Source: Mesorhizobium sp. L2C084A000
GTDB taxonomy: Bacteria > Pseudomonadota > Alphaproteobacteria > Rhizobiales > Rhizobiaceae
Direction of reading: 5' to 3'
NCBI RefSeq assembly: GCF_000502875.1
Contig: NZ_AYWX01000018.1
Location: 1 to 64,000 of the forward strand
Length of the DNA: 64,000 nucleotides
Positions 34,370 to 43,037 of the stretch are shown here, one piece after another. The notes under the pieces were generated by a model. That model was not told the DNA's origin. It worked only from the letters and a program-made list of their open reading frames with translations, and did not search any database. Each line of letters begins with the position of its first letter. Position 1 is the first letter of the stretch. Made by a program: the position numbers and the translations under genes.

Positions 34370-35221
34370 ATGGATTTGAGCGTAATGGTTTCGCTGATCG
34401 CACTCGGTGGTCTTGTAGTTGGCGATGTCGACTTAGGTCACAGAATTTCTCTCAGCCCCAAGGAGGGAGAGCTTTTTGCCTTCATTCTGACCCGCAACGG
34501 GCATCGAGTTAAGAAGGCACGGATTTTTTCTGATTTCTGGCCCGACAGAACGGACGGTGATGCTCGACAGGTCCTCAATACTTGCATTTGCGAAATTCGA
34601 AAGAAGCTGAGCCGCTTCGAGGAGAAGGTGAAGATCGGAAGTCTGGACGTCACTCGCGACGAGGTGACCTTTGTCGGCGAGGCGTGGGTAGATTCTGTGA
34701 CGTTTTCCGCTGCCGTCACGTCCTTTTTGTCGAAGGCCAACGCGTCAGTCTTCGATGAATTGGGCGATCTCGAGCTTAGTAGAGCATACGACGTGCTCTC
34801 ATCATATAAAGGCTCCTTCTTGGAGGGGTACGACACGGGATGGATCAGCCCGGAGCGGACAAGACTTGAAGAGTTGTACTTGCAAGGCAACCGGATGTGC
34901 ACGCGCCTTTTCGCGAAACTTGCGAGAATAGAGCCGGCGATCGAGAGCGCGCGAAAGATATTGGAGGTTGACCAATTCCACGAAGGTGCGCATTGCGACC
35001 TAATCCGCCTTCTCGCGCTTAATGGGCAGCGCGCTGCGGCACTTCGGCAATACAACTACTATTCCGATATCCTCCACGATGAACTTGGTATCGAACCCCT
35101 GAAAGAGGCAGCGATCCTAAGGGAAAAGATTGTGACTGGTCGCCTATTCGCCGATTTCGACACAGAATTGCGCAAGGTGGGAGAAGCCTTGTGTCCGTCA
35201 AATGCCGTGGCGGAAGCTTGA
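34370..35221 (+). CDS. SARP/BTAD-family transcriptional activator
   Basis: A 283-aa regulator. Residues about 10-100 form an OmpR-like winged helix (SPKEGELFAFILTRNGHRVKKARIFSDFWPD ... ARQVLNTCICEIRKKL). Residues about 110-265 are a bacterial transcriptional activation domain with TPR-like helices: SSYKGSFLEGYD, then HCDLIRLLALNGQRAAALRQYNYYSDILHDELGIEP, the hallmark end of BTAD. SARP proteins activate antibiotic and peptide clusters in actinomycetes and are less common in rhizobia. It is transcribed divergently from the radical SAM operon, so it is probably its pathway-specific activator. The start has a weak RBS; an ATG at 34385 is possible. Confidence 0.85.
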   Translation: MDLSVMVSLIALGGLVVGDVDLGHRISLSPKEGELFAFILTRNGHRVKKARIFSDFWPDRTDGDARQVLNTCICEIRKKLSRFEEKVKIGSLDVTRDEVTFVGEAWVDSVTFSAAVTSFLSKANASVFDELGDLELSRAYDVLSSYKGSFLEGYDTGWISPERTRLEELYLQGNRMCTRLFAKLARIEPAIESARKILEVDQFHEGAHCDLIRLLALNGQRAAALRQYNYYSDILHDELGIEPLKEAAILREKIVTGRLFADFDTELRKVGEALCPSNAVAEA

Positions 35222-35613
35222 GTGGAGCTCCGAATTAGGACACGCAAGGTCATAAAGGTTGGCGTCTTGACGGAACGGCGGTCGGCGATTCGAACGTGTG
35301 GCCTTGGCCCTCGGAGGACGGCGCTCTAATCCAGCCGAACGACGGGTGCATCTTGCTTACGCAATGCCTACGCGGAATTTCCGCGACTGTATAAACCCTC
35401 GCGTAAGTCATTGATCTTCTAAGTTCTTTTTTCGCTCCATTTCGTCACCCTTCGACTTGACACGAGCCTTCGGAGGGCATCAGCTAGCCTCTGTTCCAAA
35501 TTGAAAAATTTTGGACTAAGCCGCGTGCCTCCGATAGCAGAAGAACGCCTCTTCGATAGTGGGTGTTGCGATGTAGCGGTCTCCCGACTCGACCCCCCGA
35601 ATAAGCGGTTCGA
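35222..35613. other. Intergenic, nothing recognised
   Basis: 392 bp downstream of the SARP gene with no domain-bearing frame and no convincing rho-independent terminator. It marks the boundary between the peptide cluster and the nitrogen-fixation region. Confidence 0.4.
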
Positions 35614-36051
35614 TCATGCTTGCATCACTGTATGTCCAGGGCCGTCAACTTCCTTCATGAGCGCGCGAAATTCAGCTGGAGGCGCAAGGCAGAAAGTTCG
35701 AAAAGCTTCCAGGAACCCCAGCGCGCGCCCTGCCGGAACCTGACCGAAAATGGTGGCGAGCCGGCAGCAATCGATGGCGACGCCGGAGACAATCTGGCCG
35801 CCCCATGGGTGAGCGAGGCGACACTGTGCACCAGCGCGAACAATGACGGCGGTGAACCGCGGCCGCTCAGGCGCCGCAACCGCCAGGCAGGCGAGCAGCA
35901 ACGGCCCGGAGCACACCAGTTGCTCGGCGGCGATGGTGCGGGTCGCATCCCGCACCGCCATCATGACGGCGCCCGCCGAAGCGAGCATGGCGGGTAGTCG
36001 GACAGCATGCACAGCATTCAATCCCGGAAGGGGGCAGTCGACATTCGACAA
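35614..36051 (-). CDS. Hypothetical protein or remnant downstream of nifQ
   Basis: A 145-codon frame, 54 bp after the nifQ stop and in the same direction. It is Ala-rich with a central hydrophobic stretch (LVCSGPLLLACLAVA, about residues 45-59). The opposite-strand frame has the odd composition of a shadow, which favours this strand as the once-coding one. I recognise no domain; it may be a decayed gene. Confidence 0.25.
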   Translation of the reverse strand: MSNVDCPLPGLNAVHAVRLPAMLASAGAVMMAVRDATRTIAAEQLVCSGPLLLACLAVAAPERPRFTAVIVRAGAQCRLAHPWGGQIVSGVAIDCCRLATIFGQVPAGRALGFLEAFRTFCLAPPAEFRALMKEVDGPGHTVMQA

Positions 36052-36105
36052 CAGACATATGGGGCGGCGCGAGCTCTGACGCTGTACAATTGACGAAAGC
36101 GGCTC

Positions 36106-36738
36106 TCAATCCGAGGCGACGCCGTTCTTGATCCGTGTGAGGCGGCTTTCGCCTTCCTCCGGGCCGAAGCAGCTCTCGAAATCATTGCATTCCCGGCAAC
36201 TGGGCGCGCTGCACAGCGAAAAACCTTCGGCCTCGCAGACCTTGCGGTAAAAGTATTTCTTCCATTTCATGTTTTGGGTGTTGCCGGCCGCCAGCGTCGG
36301 AAAATGAGAGGCGAGCAGGCGGCCGAGGTCGGTTCGATTAAAAAGGCCAAGGTCCTGCCAGAGGTGGTCATTGCGCATGGCACGCCGGGCGATGATCCTG
36401 GCGAAGCGGGCGCTCGCCTTGTCGCCCGGCCGGGCATGCGCCAGCAGCAGTCCGCGCAGAAGTTGTTCCTCCAGATCCGGCTCGGGCTCGCTCACCTCTT
36501 TCAAGGCAAACGCGTTGATAGGAATAGCAGGGAAACAGCGGGCCAGGACATCGCGCAGCTCGGCGCGCGAAAGTCCGGTTGCCTCCGTCGCCGTTGCCTC
36601 GCCGGCCTCGATCTCCTCGAGCGCACGTGAAAGCACACAGGCAAGCACATGCTGGTCGAACCTCCTCTCCAGCTCGATGTGCGGCCATTGGCCGGTGCTG
36701 AGCCGGGCATAGTGTTGGGCAAATCTGGTGCCGTTCAC
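36106..36738 (-). CDS. nifQ: NifQ, molybdenum delivery for FeMo-co
   Basis: A 210-aa protein with the NifQ signature near the C-terminus: Cys-x4-Cys-x2-Cys-x5-Cys (CSAPSCRECNDFESC), which binds the Fe-S/Mo-Fe-S cluster used to hand molybdenum to FeMo-cofactor assembly on NifEN with NifH. The motif is preceded by MKWKKYFYRKVCEAEGF, and the helical N-terminal part with LLLAHA and ARIIARRAM is as in other NifQ proteins. It lies downstream of the P450 and ferredoxin genes on the same strand (277-bp gap), so it may share their NifA-dependent promoter or have its own. I did not find a good -24/-12 in the gap. Confidence 0.9.
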   Translation of the reverse strand: MNGTRFAQHYARLSTGQWPHIELERRFDQHVLACVLSRALEEIEAGEATATEATGLSRAELRDVLARCFPAIPINAFALKEVSEPEPDLEEQLLRGLLLAHARPGDKASARFARIIARRAMRNDHLWQDLGLFNRTDLGRLLASHFPTLAAGNTQNMKWKKYFYRKVCEAEGFSLCSAPSCRECNDFESCFGPEEGESRLTRIKNGVASD

Positions 36739-37015
36739 CTGGTTTGTCCTATCAAGTCATGCAGCGACCCGGCCGGCCGCAACTGGGTGGGGGAGTTCTT
36801 CGGGTAGAGGCAGTCGCGGATCGCCTCTCGGTCGAGTAGTTCGGCAATTTTCGTCTGGTCCACTCGGCTCTGTCGCAGATTCTGTCATTGGAAGGAGGCG
36901 TTTCGCGAACCCCGGCCCTTGGACGTGGACCGTGCGGGACAGAGGTCGCGTGCTGAGTGCGGCCACATGGTTCAAGCCGCGAGACTCACGGTTGAATGAC
37001 GTCTGATTCAGAGCG

Positions 37016-37207
37016 TCAGCGAGTGAGTTCCAGCGCACGTTCAGGACAGGATCGCGCGCCTCGCGATGCAGGCAGTTCCTCCCCTTCCGCAACTTCAATG
37101 TCACTAGGCAGGATGTAGCCCTCCTCATCAAGCTTGAAGATGTCCGGCGCTTGCGCCGCGCATCGCGCGTGACCCTGGCATTTGGCCTTTTGGACGATGA
37201 TGCGCAT
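37016..37207 (-). CDS. Small 3Fe-4S-type ferredoxin, P450 partner
   Basis: A 63-aa ferredoxin with the layout of P450-linked single-cluster ferredoxins: CQGHARC near the N-terminus (Cys10, Cys16), APDIFKLDEEGY, and SCPERAL near the C-terminus (Cys54). Three cysteines and a non-cysteine residue at the second ligand position suggest a [3Fe-4S] cluster. It begins 40 bp after the cytochrome P450 stop on the same strand, so it is very likely the electron donor to that P450. The reductase is not encoded nearby. Confidence 0.85.
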   Translation of the reverse strand: MRIIVQKAKCQGHARCAAQAPDIFKLDEEGYILPSDIEVAEGEELPASRGARSCPERALELTR

Positions 37208-37247
37208 GGCGCTGCCTCCATTGTCGGTGCCCCGGCTCGGGGCGGGC

Positions 37248-38465
37248 CTAAGACCAGTCCAGGATCAAATTCTCGATCCCGAACACATGGCCGCCAGAGG
37301 TTATCGGTGCCGTACCCTGCTTGATCCTGAAAGCTGGGATGCGCGCCAGCCACTCCTCCAGGCCAATGACAATCTCCCGCCGGGCAAGGTGTGAGCCAAG
37401 GCAACGGTGGGGACCATAGCCAAAGGCGGCGTGGCGGTTGTCCTCCCGCTCCAAATCGATCGTGTTGGGACATGCGAATTCCGCAGGGTCACGATTGGCA
37501 ATCATCGTGGCGCAGGAAACATAGTCCCCCTTCCGGATCGGCGCGCCTTCGAAGTCGATATCTTTCGTGGCCACGCGGATCAACTGAATGGGCGGATAGG
37601 CCCGCAGCAATTCTTCGGTTGCGAGCGGGATGCGGTCCGGTTCGCTCCGCAGCAATTGCTGATCTTTGAGGTTGCGTGCGAGGTACGCCAAGTCAAAGCC
37701 TATAGCTGCTGCGACCGTGTCGAGCCCAGCGACGAAGACAAGCACGCCGATGCCGCGGACTTGGGTGTCCGTCAGCCGGCGGCCCTCGACCTGTGCCTGC
37801 ACGATAAAGGTCATGAAATCGTCAACCGCCTCCTGGCGGCGCATGGCTGCAAGTTCGTCGATGAATGCCACGATTGTCCGGGCAGCCACAGGTCGTTCCT
37901 TATCGTCGCCGTGGAGCAGATCTTTTCCCCAGCCGACGAATGTATCGAGTCGGTCATCAGGCAACCCCAGAAAGCGAAGAAAGGTGCTCACCGCGAAAGG
38001 AAAGGCAAAATCCTTCATCACGTCGCAGCTTGTGCCCGACGCGGCGATCCTTTCGATCAGCTCGACCGCCCGTTCGCGGACAGCCGGTTCCAAAGCCAAC
38101 ACCCGCTTTGGCGAAAGCAGCGGATTGAGCAGTGAGCGAAAGACGCCATGGGCCGGTGGATCGAGCTCAAGCGGGATCGTCGGCCAGTTTTCACCCAGTA
38201 TGGAGGAGAAGATGCTGCGATGGCTGGAAAAAGTCTCTGCGTCCTGCAGCACCTTCCGCTGGTCCGCGGCACGGGTGATGACCCAGGTACCCCGGCCATC
38301 TTGCGTGTTGTAGCGGGAGTAAAAGATCGGAGGCCCGTCATGTACGCGAGCGACAGCTGCGTGTGGATCCCCGTTGAGTGTTGGTGGCATCCCTGGCGAT
38401 GTAAACAGGCTGAAATCCCTCACCATTTCGGGCGGGACATGATCTGGAACGGGGTTGGTCGCCAT
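37248..38465 (-). CDS. Cytochrome P450, CYP127-like
   Basis: About 405 aa from the ATG at 38465 (an upstream in-frame ATG adds 15 unlikely residues). Landmarks: I-helix oxygen-binding step VAGLDT, the ExxR of helix K in EELLR, and the haem loop FGYGPHRCLGSHLARRE with the cysteine thiolate ligand. It is a soluble class I bacterial P450 without a membrane anchor, paired with the ferredoxin gene 40 bp downstream. A P450 of family 127 beside nifQ occurs on other rhizobial symbiotic replicons (recalled as y4vG in NGR234, unchecked). A sigma-54 promoter with a NifA site lies about 275 bp upstream, so it should be induced in nodules. Substrate unknown. Confidence 0.88.
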   Translation of the reverse strand: MATNPVPDHVPPEMVRDFSLFTSPGMPPTLNGDPHAAVARVHDGPPIFYSRYNTQDGRGTWVITRAADQRKVLQDAETFSSHRSIFSSILGENWPTIPLELDPPAHGVFRSLLNPLLSPKRVLALEPAVRERAVELIERIAASGTSCDVMKDFAFPFAVSTFLRFLGLPDDRLDTFVGWGKDLLHGDDKERPVAARTIVAFIDELAAMRRQEAVDDFMTFIVQAQVEGRRLTDTQVRGIGVLVFVAGLDTVAAAIGFDLAYLARNLKDQQLLRSEPDRIPLATEELLRAYPPIQLIRVATKDIDFEGAPIRKGDYVSCATMIANRDPAEFACPNTIDLEREDNRHAAFGYGPHRCLGSHLARREIVIGLEEWLARIPAFRIKQGTAPITSGGHVFGIENLILDWS

Positions 38466-38749
38466 CTTGCTTTCTCTACATTGGCGTTCATGGCTCGATT
38501 GAGATTGCACCGCTGTTGATAAAATCGATTTCCGTATGGGTGCGTCTCGGGTCGGGCGCGTTCGAGATCTGTCGCCCGATCAGCCCACTGCCAGCGCGAT
38601 GAGATCGGTTGCGAAGTCAATCAGAAGGGCATCTCCGCCGCGCTGCCGTCAGAAGCAAAGCCGCCGCTTATCCCGTTAGGGTTGAGAGGCGATCAATCAC
38701 CTCTGAGATCGTGACGCACTGCTGACACCCCGCTGGCCAAATTGTCAAA

Positions 38750-38763
38750 GCAAGTCGCGTGCC
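38750..38763 (-). promoter_or_regulatory. Sigma-54 promoter for the P450-ferredoxin(-nifQ) genes
   Basis: On the minus strand this reads GGCACGCGACTTGC, with GG and GC separated by exactly 10 bp and a T after the GC. It matches the -24/-12 consensus TGGCACG-N4-TTGC[AT] at all but the first base. It points toward the P450 gene, giving a leader of about 270 nt. Confidence 0.75.
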
Positions 38764-38889
38764 GGATAGGCGTGCCCCTGGCCTGTACCAAGCGACGCCA
38801 GCCTGAACTGGGCCGCCGCCGCTAAGTTGATGATCACCTGTCCATCATTCTTAGGACAACGTCCGACAACCGACATCCGTGGTCGGTTT

Positions 38890-38905
38890 TGTCGAGTCCG
38901 CGACA
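38890..38905. promoter_or_regulatory. NifA upstream activator site (TGT-N10-ACA) for the P450 promoter
   Basis: TGTCGAGTCCGCGACA is a perfect TGT-N10-ACA element with CG inner symmetry, about 127 bp upstream of the minus-strand -24 element. A looser TGT-N14-ACA lies closer, near 38839, but has non-canonical spacing. Confidence 0.65.
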
Positions 38906-39320
38906 TCGGGCTGTTCGGCCTGGCTGCTGCTGCACAGCCTTCCGGTCGACGAGCGAGGAGATCGCCTCGCACGGCCCGGATTGAGCAACGATGCGATCCA
39001 GCGCAAGGATCGGGTGCGATCCGACAAGACCCGACGGCGTTTGATCGGGAATATCAACAAGATCGAGCCGCGCTTCGGTTCGGCGATGATGGCGTATGCG
39101 TTTTATCGCTCGCAGGCGCTGCAAGGATTTTCGGTCAGACGGCGATGCACTCGTGCGCAGCAGTCCGGCCGCGACGAGCTTGACTGTATCGATGCGGTCT
39201 GTTCCGGCGTGCACACCCAACCGTCCGTATGCGCTTATGGAGGCAAGCCTTTCCGCACATGGAGCTAAATTCCTCGCGAGCCGCTGTCGGAACGTGCTGC
39301 CGAGTCCTATGGCGGCCGGT

Positions 39321-40403
39321 TCAATCCGAGGGCCTGTCGGCACTCTCCACATCCGGACCGGGAACACATGGCAGACTCTCGGCCAGAAACCGCCAGTCGC
39401 TGCCCTCGCGTTCGCCTTCCTTGCGCCTGCCGAAGAACTGGATGATCATCTTGCCGTCCGCGCCATAGGCTTCAATGGACGTGACGTGACCGTCCCTCGT
39501 CGGCTTGCGCACGGCCCAGACCTCGCGGATGCGATGGGTCCTCAGATGCAGATGGAAGGTCTCGTCGAGCACATTGATCCGCGGCCCGATCTGCTTGACC
39601 GACTTGATCGGGCCGGAATGGATCTGGATGCAACCACGATTGCCGACAAAGCACATGATCGGCATCTCGTCTTCGGCCGCCTGTTGGAACAGGGCGCCAA
39701 CGGCATCATTGTCGAGCAGCCAGGCGTTATCCTCGTCGGCCGTACGCATAGCCTGGCAGCGGCTGAGCTTCAGTGTCTTCAACATATGGTAGAACTGATG
39801 CACGTCGCTTAGCCGGCCCCAGTGCTCGCGTAGGTCGTCGACCGTGGCGGCGTGGTCTGGACTCACCGTGTTATCGCGCGCCCCGCTCGCCTCGAGCAAT
39901 ATGATCGGCTCCTGATCGGAGGATACAAGCTCTGCCGTCAGATCCTGATAGGCCTGCAGGTTCGAGGCGGGCCTGAGATGAGCTTTGTGCATCGCCTCGC
40001 CGGTGGCATCAAAGAATTGCAGGCTGCGGCGGATCTCGGCTCCCTCGCGCTTCTCGACGGCGAAGCCATACGCCCACGCTTTCGGGAAGATGCGCAGGTT
40101 GATCCCGTCGCCGAGCAATATGGCATGCTGGTTGCCGGTGACCACTTTGCCGTACACGCCGATCTTTTGGTGCACGGCACTATCGTTGCTGGTGACTGCC
40201 ATCACCTCGCCGACCGCTTCGAGGCCGGTCAGCAGATCATCAACGCGCGGCTCGATGCGCACCGCGCCATGACCACAATGCGCCGCGACCAACTCGACTT
40301 CCGAAATGCCCAATCGAGCGGCGAGATCATGCTCCCGGATCTTCGGATTGTCTTTGCACGCCCGCCGGATTTCGTCCGGCGACGGTTTCTCGCGTTGGTC
40401 CAT
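39321..40403 (-). CDS. hmuS: Hemin-degrading factor HmuS
   Basis: A 360-aa cytoplasmic haem-binding/degrading protein of the HmuS/HemS/ChuS family. It has the family's tandem architecture: two similar halves, each with a LGxxE-x-x-MAVTxNDxxVHxKxGxY-like strand series (VGEVMAVTSNDSAVHQKIGVYGKV in the first, EMPIMCFVGNRGCIQIHSGPI in the second) and each ending in IRxSLQFFDxxGxAxHK- or VDETFHLHLRTHRI-like segments. The start has AGAGGT six bases upstream. In other bacteria it is in the hmuRSTUV uptake operon; here no transporter or receptor is next to it. It lies between the nifQ group and iscN, which suggests haem-iron recycling in the symbiotic region. Confidence 0.88.
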   Translation of the reverse strand: MDQREKPSPDEIRRACKDNPKIREHDLAARLGISEVELVAAHCGHGAVRIEPRVDDLLTGLEAVGEVMAVTSNDSAVHQKIGVYGKVVTGNQHAILLGDGINLRIFPKAWAYGFAVEKREGAEIRRSLQFFDATGEAMHKAHLRPASNLQAYQDLTAELVSSDQEPIILLEASGARDNTVSPDHAATVDDLREHWGRLSDVHQFYHMLKTLKLSRCQAMRTADEDNAWLLDNDAVGALFQQAAEDEMPIMCFVGNRGCIQIHSGPIKSVKQIGPRINVLDETFHLHLRTHRIREVWAVRKPTRDGHVTSIEAYGADGKMIIQFFGRRKEGEREGSDWRFLAESLPCVPGPDVESADRPSD

Positions 40404-40933
40404 GCTTACCTCTGTTTCTACCGACGTGTGAGGATCATCTGCCCTGCCCGGGAATCTTCAGCCGATGAGGCGCGCCGAAATGCTCGATCCTGATCTGCTG
40501 CTGGCCCATGAACAAGGTGTCTGGACAGCGTGCGCACGGCGTCGCACCCGTGCGAAAACCGGCGGCAGGCACATGCCAATGGCATCCATCGAGCCGGTCG
40601 GCCGCTACTGGGCGGTGGGTGAGCGAGTGTGGGTGTTGTCGCAATCGGCCAAGCGGGCATTCGGATGCCACGGGCGGCGCTGCTTTGCCAAACAACGCGT
40701 GTCTGACCCGGTCCTGACATGTTGCTCCCCTGCTTCGCCCCATCCATCGCGCGGGCACCCACGGCATGGTTGTGGATCGGCATGCTCTTGCCGTCTCGCC
40801 AAACGGAGCTTCAAAAACCGTGCCAACTGCGCCGAAGCAAGCTCAGAAGAAGTTCTGTACTTGGTGATGTGAGTTCAACCGGGAACTCAGGCCCAACATC
40901 CCTGGTGGCGGGACCGGACAAACCGACAGTACG
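40404..40933. other. Divergent intergenic region, nothing recognised
   Basis: 530 bp upstream of hmuS and before the iscN control sites. The open frames here have no domain. I looked for a minus-strand -24/-12 for hmuS and did not find one. Confidence 0.4.
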
Positions 40934-40949
40934 TGTCGGTTTGCCGACA
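40934..40949. promoter_or_regulatory. NifA upstream activator site for iscN
   Basis: TGTCGGTTTGCCGACA, a perfect TGT-N10-ACA with a further inner inverted repeat (TGTCGG/CCGACA). It ends 76 bp before the -24 GG of the promoter at 41025-41039. Confidence 0.85.
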
Positions 40950-41024
40950 CCTTCGCTGCAATGCACTCACAAGAAGCACGGCAGTGTCAGAGATGCCGCG
41001 CTGTGTTGAAACGTTTTTTCGCTT

Positions 41025-41039
41025 TGGCACGGTGCATGC
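41025..41039 (+). promoter_or_regulatory. Sigma-54 promoter for iscN-nifU-nifS operon
   Basis: TGGCACGGTGCATGC: GG and GC are 10 bp apart, with a perfect -24 half and ATGC in place of the usual TTGC at -12. Transcription should start near 41051, upstream of the GGAG of iscN. Confidence 0.8.
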
Positions 41040-41082
41040 GACGTGATGCGCAAGCAGGTCCCGGACTGAGGAGAATGGAGCC

Positions 41083-41403
41083 ATGATTACGCTCACCGAC
41101 AACGCTGTTGCTGCCTTCAAGACTGCTCTTTCCCGCGCCAGCGAGCCGGCGGAAGGTTTTCGCATCATGGTCGAGGCCGGCGGCTGCGCCGGCTTCAAAT
41201 ACTTAATGGGCCTGGAGAGCGTGTCGCGCGAGGGCGACGCGATCACTGGCACAAATGGGATCAAGCTGTTCGTGGACGCGGGTTCCCAACCACATGTCGC
41301 CGGCATGACCGTTGACTTCCTCACGGGGCTCGAATCTTCCGGTTTTGTATTCGACAACCCCAATGCGCGCGAAAAGTGCGGCTGCGGCAAGTCCTTCAGT
41401 TAA
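41083..41403 (+). CDS. iscN: IscA/HesB-type iron-sulfur carrier (IscN)
   Basis: A 106-aa A-type Fe-S carrier. The three conserved cysteines are present: AGGCAGFKY (about residue 44) and the C-terminal CGCGKSF pair (residues about 101 and 103). FVDAGSQPHVAGMTVDF is the usual middle strand. A-type proteins receive Fe-S clusters from NifU/IscU-type scaffolds and pass them to apo-proteins. It is the first gene after a NifA/sigma-54 promoter and is followed by a broken nifU and nifS, the arrangement described as iscN-nifU-nifS in rhizobia. With the scaffold gene disrupted, this protein or a chromosomal system may take over cluster transfer for nitrogenase. Confidence 0.9.
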   Translation: MITLTDNAVAAFKTALSRASEPAEGFRIMVEAGGCAGFKYLMGLESVSREGDAITGTNGIKLFVDAGSQPHVAGMTVDFLTGLESSGFVFDNPNAREKCGCGKSFS

Positions 41404-41458
41404 ACGCCCGAAGCGCCTGTGCAGCCGACAGACTGATTTTGCGGCAGAGGAGACTTAT

Positions 41459-41833
41459 ATGGCCGGCACAACAGATGTCCCCGTCCTAAAGAACAAGGTA
41501 AGGTCAAAGCCGATCTCGGGACAGCCATTCGCTTCCAGTAGGATGCAAAGAACGTCGCCTCCCGAAACAGCTCGGGTCCTGGTGTCACCCGAGCTGCTTG
41601 CGGACAATCGCGCCGCTGCGCCAAATTCGGCTCATCGATAACGTTATCGCGTTCGGGCGTCCTTACCTGCGGGCTGACGGCGGCCACTGCGAACATGTCC
41701 ATCTCGACGGAGATCCGGTCTGCGTCAAACACTCCGGGCGTCTGCGCGGGCTGCCAGTTCAGGCCCATTATCATCAACGGCATGCGCCAGAGGCTCAACG
41801 AGTCGGTCCGCGCCGCGTCATTCTGGTCAACTG
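41459..41833 (+). pseudogene. nifU: nifU-like gene broken by frameshifts
   Basis: A start with reasonable context at 41459 opens a frame that stops near 41641. The next frame reads LRQIRLIDNVIAFGRPYLRADGG, the start of the NifU C-terminal domain (RPYL-x-ADGG), then DGDPVCVK. The expected V-K-L-S-G-x-C-x-G-C follows only after a further shift, as GVCAGCQF ... NGMRQRLNE. Dropping one G from the GGG at 41736-41738 restores SGVCAGC, so a single-base insertion there is likely, and another shift lies near 41600-41620. Without repair no protein with the CxxC scaffold cysteines is made. The position between iscN and nifS is that of nifU. Sequencing error must be excluded. Confidence 0.75.
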
Positions 41834-41845
41834 AGGATCGCACCT

Positions 41846-43012
41846 ATGAAGCCTGTCTACCTCGACAACAACGCAACCACACGGGTCGATCCTGCGGTCC
41901 TGCAAGCGATGTTGCCGTTCTTTAGGGATCAATTCGCCAACCCTTCGTCGGCGCACGCTCTTGGCGCCTCAGTCAGTGCGGCGGTGAGAAAGGCGCGGAG
42001 GCAGTTGCAAGCGCTGATCGGCGCGGAGTTCGACGATGAGATCACCTTCACCTCGGGTGGGACAGAAAGCGACAATGCAGCGCTTCTTTCAGCGCTCGAG
42101 GCGGCGCCCAACCGAACCGAGATCGTTACGTCCGCGGTCGAGCATCCCGCCGTGCTGACGCTTTGCGCGCATCTTGAGAAGACCCGCCGCGTCAAGGTGC
42201 ACAGGATCCCGGTGGATTGCCGTGGCCGGCTCGACCTCGACGCCTATATGGCCGCCCTCACCCCACAGGTGGCAATCGTTTCCATAATGTGGGCGAACAA
42301 CGAGACTGGTGTGATCTTCCCCGTGGCCAGGCTTGCCGAGTTGGCCAAGGAAGTGGGCGCCCTATTCCATACCGATGCTGTGCAGGCGGTCGGCAAGCTT
42401 CCGATGGACCTGAAGTCGACCTCAATCGACATGCTGTCGCTCTCCGGCCACAAGCTGCACGGGCCAAAAGGGATCGGTGCGCTTTTCGTAAAACGTGGCG
42501 TGAACTTCCATTCGCTGATCAAGGGGGGCCACCAAGAACACAACCGGCGTGCCGGCACCGAGAATACGCCGGGCATAGCCGGGCTCGGGACGGCGGCCGA
42601 ACTCGCCTTGAAATTCATGGACGACGAGACCACACGGGTAAAGTCGCTCCGCGATCGTCTGGAGGGCGGGATCCTCCAGCGCATCCCAGGCACCTGTGTC
42701 ACTGGTGATCCCCTGCAACGGTTGCCCAACACCGCAAACATCTCCTTCGAACATGTCGACAGTGATGGAATTCCACTTCTCCTCAGCCGCATTGGCATCG
42801 CGTGTTCCTCTGGCTCGGCCTGCACCTCCGGCTCTCTGGAACCAAGCCATGTCCTAAGCGCGATGAAAACGCCGCACGCGGCAGTCCGCTTCTCCTTGGC
42901 GCGGGACAACAGCGAAGAGGATATCGACCGGGTGCTCGAGGTCATGCCGGCAATCGTGGGGAAGCTGCGCAGCTTTTTCGGTTCTGGGCCGGGTAATCCG
43001 GTCTATGCGTGA
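41846..43012 (+). CDS. nifS: NifS cysteine desulfurase
   Basis: A 388-aa PLP enzyme that removes sulfur from cysteine for Fe-S cluster assembly in nitrogenase. Landmarks: YLDNNATT at residues 5-12, TSGGTESDN, EHPAVL (stacking His), WANNETG, HTDAVQA, SLSGHKLHGPKG with the PLP lysine (about residue 202), and the active-site loop cysteine in CSSGSACTSG (about 325-330). Length and N-terminus are normal for the NifS/group I family. It begins 12 bp after the nifU remnant and its stop is 25 bp before nifV, so it is part of the iscN-started operon. Confidence 0.95.
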   Translation: MKPVYLDNNATTRVDPAVLQAMLPFFRDQFANPSSAHALGASVSAAVRKARRQLQALIGAEFDDEITFTSGGTESDNAALLSALEAAPNRTEIVTSAVEHPAVLTLCAHLEKTRRVKVHRIPVDCRGRLDLDAYMAALTPQVAIVSIMWANNETGVIFPVARLAELAKEVGALFHTDAVQAVGKLPMDLKSTSIDMLSLSGHKLHGPKGIGALFVKRGVNFHSLIKGGHQEHNRRAGTENTPGIAGLGTAAELALKFMDDETTRVKSLRDRLEGGILQRIPGTCVTGDPLQRLPNTANISFEHVDSDGIPLLLSRIGIACSSGSACTSGSLEPSHVLSAMKTPHAAVRFSLARDNSEEDIDRVLEVMPAIVGKLRSFFGSGPGNPVYA

Positions 43013-43037
43013 GCGGCAGAAGAACAGGCTACCGGTC

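Larger units (their letters stand above)
38466..39320. other. Long leader plus region of decayed DNA
   Basis: 855 bp. The left part is the untranslated leader of the P450 gene, with the sigma-54 promoter and NifA site described separately. The rest, up to the hmuS stop, has overlapping frames on both strands with no recognisable domain; it may be an eroded gene or insertion sequence. Confidence 0.4.

Noticed and set aside
36757..36790. Possible minus-strand -24/-12 upstream of nifQ (GG-N10-GC)
   Set aside because: Spacing fits but the -24 half is far from TGGCACG and no NifA site was found nearby.
38834..39367. Minus-strand 177-codon frame between P450 and hmuS
   Set aside because: No recognisable domain, unusual Arg/Ser-rich composition and overlap with the hmuS 3' end; treated as non-coding or decayed.
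39096..39812. Plus-strand 238-codon frame opposite hmuS
   Set aside because: It is antisense to a clear HmuS gene and has no domain.
40465..40872. 135-codon plus-strand frame before iscN
   Set aside because: Low-complexity, Cys/Arg-rich, no RBS or domain.
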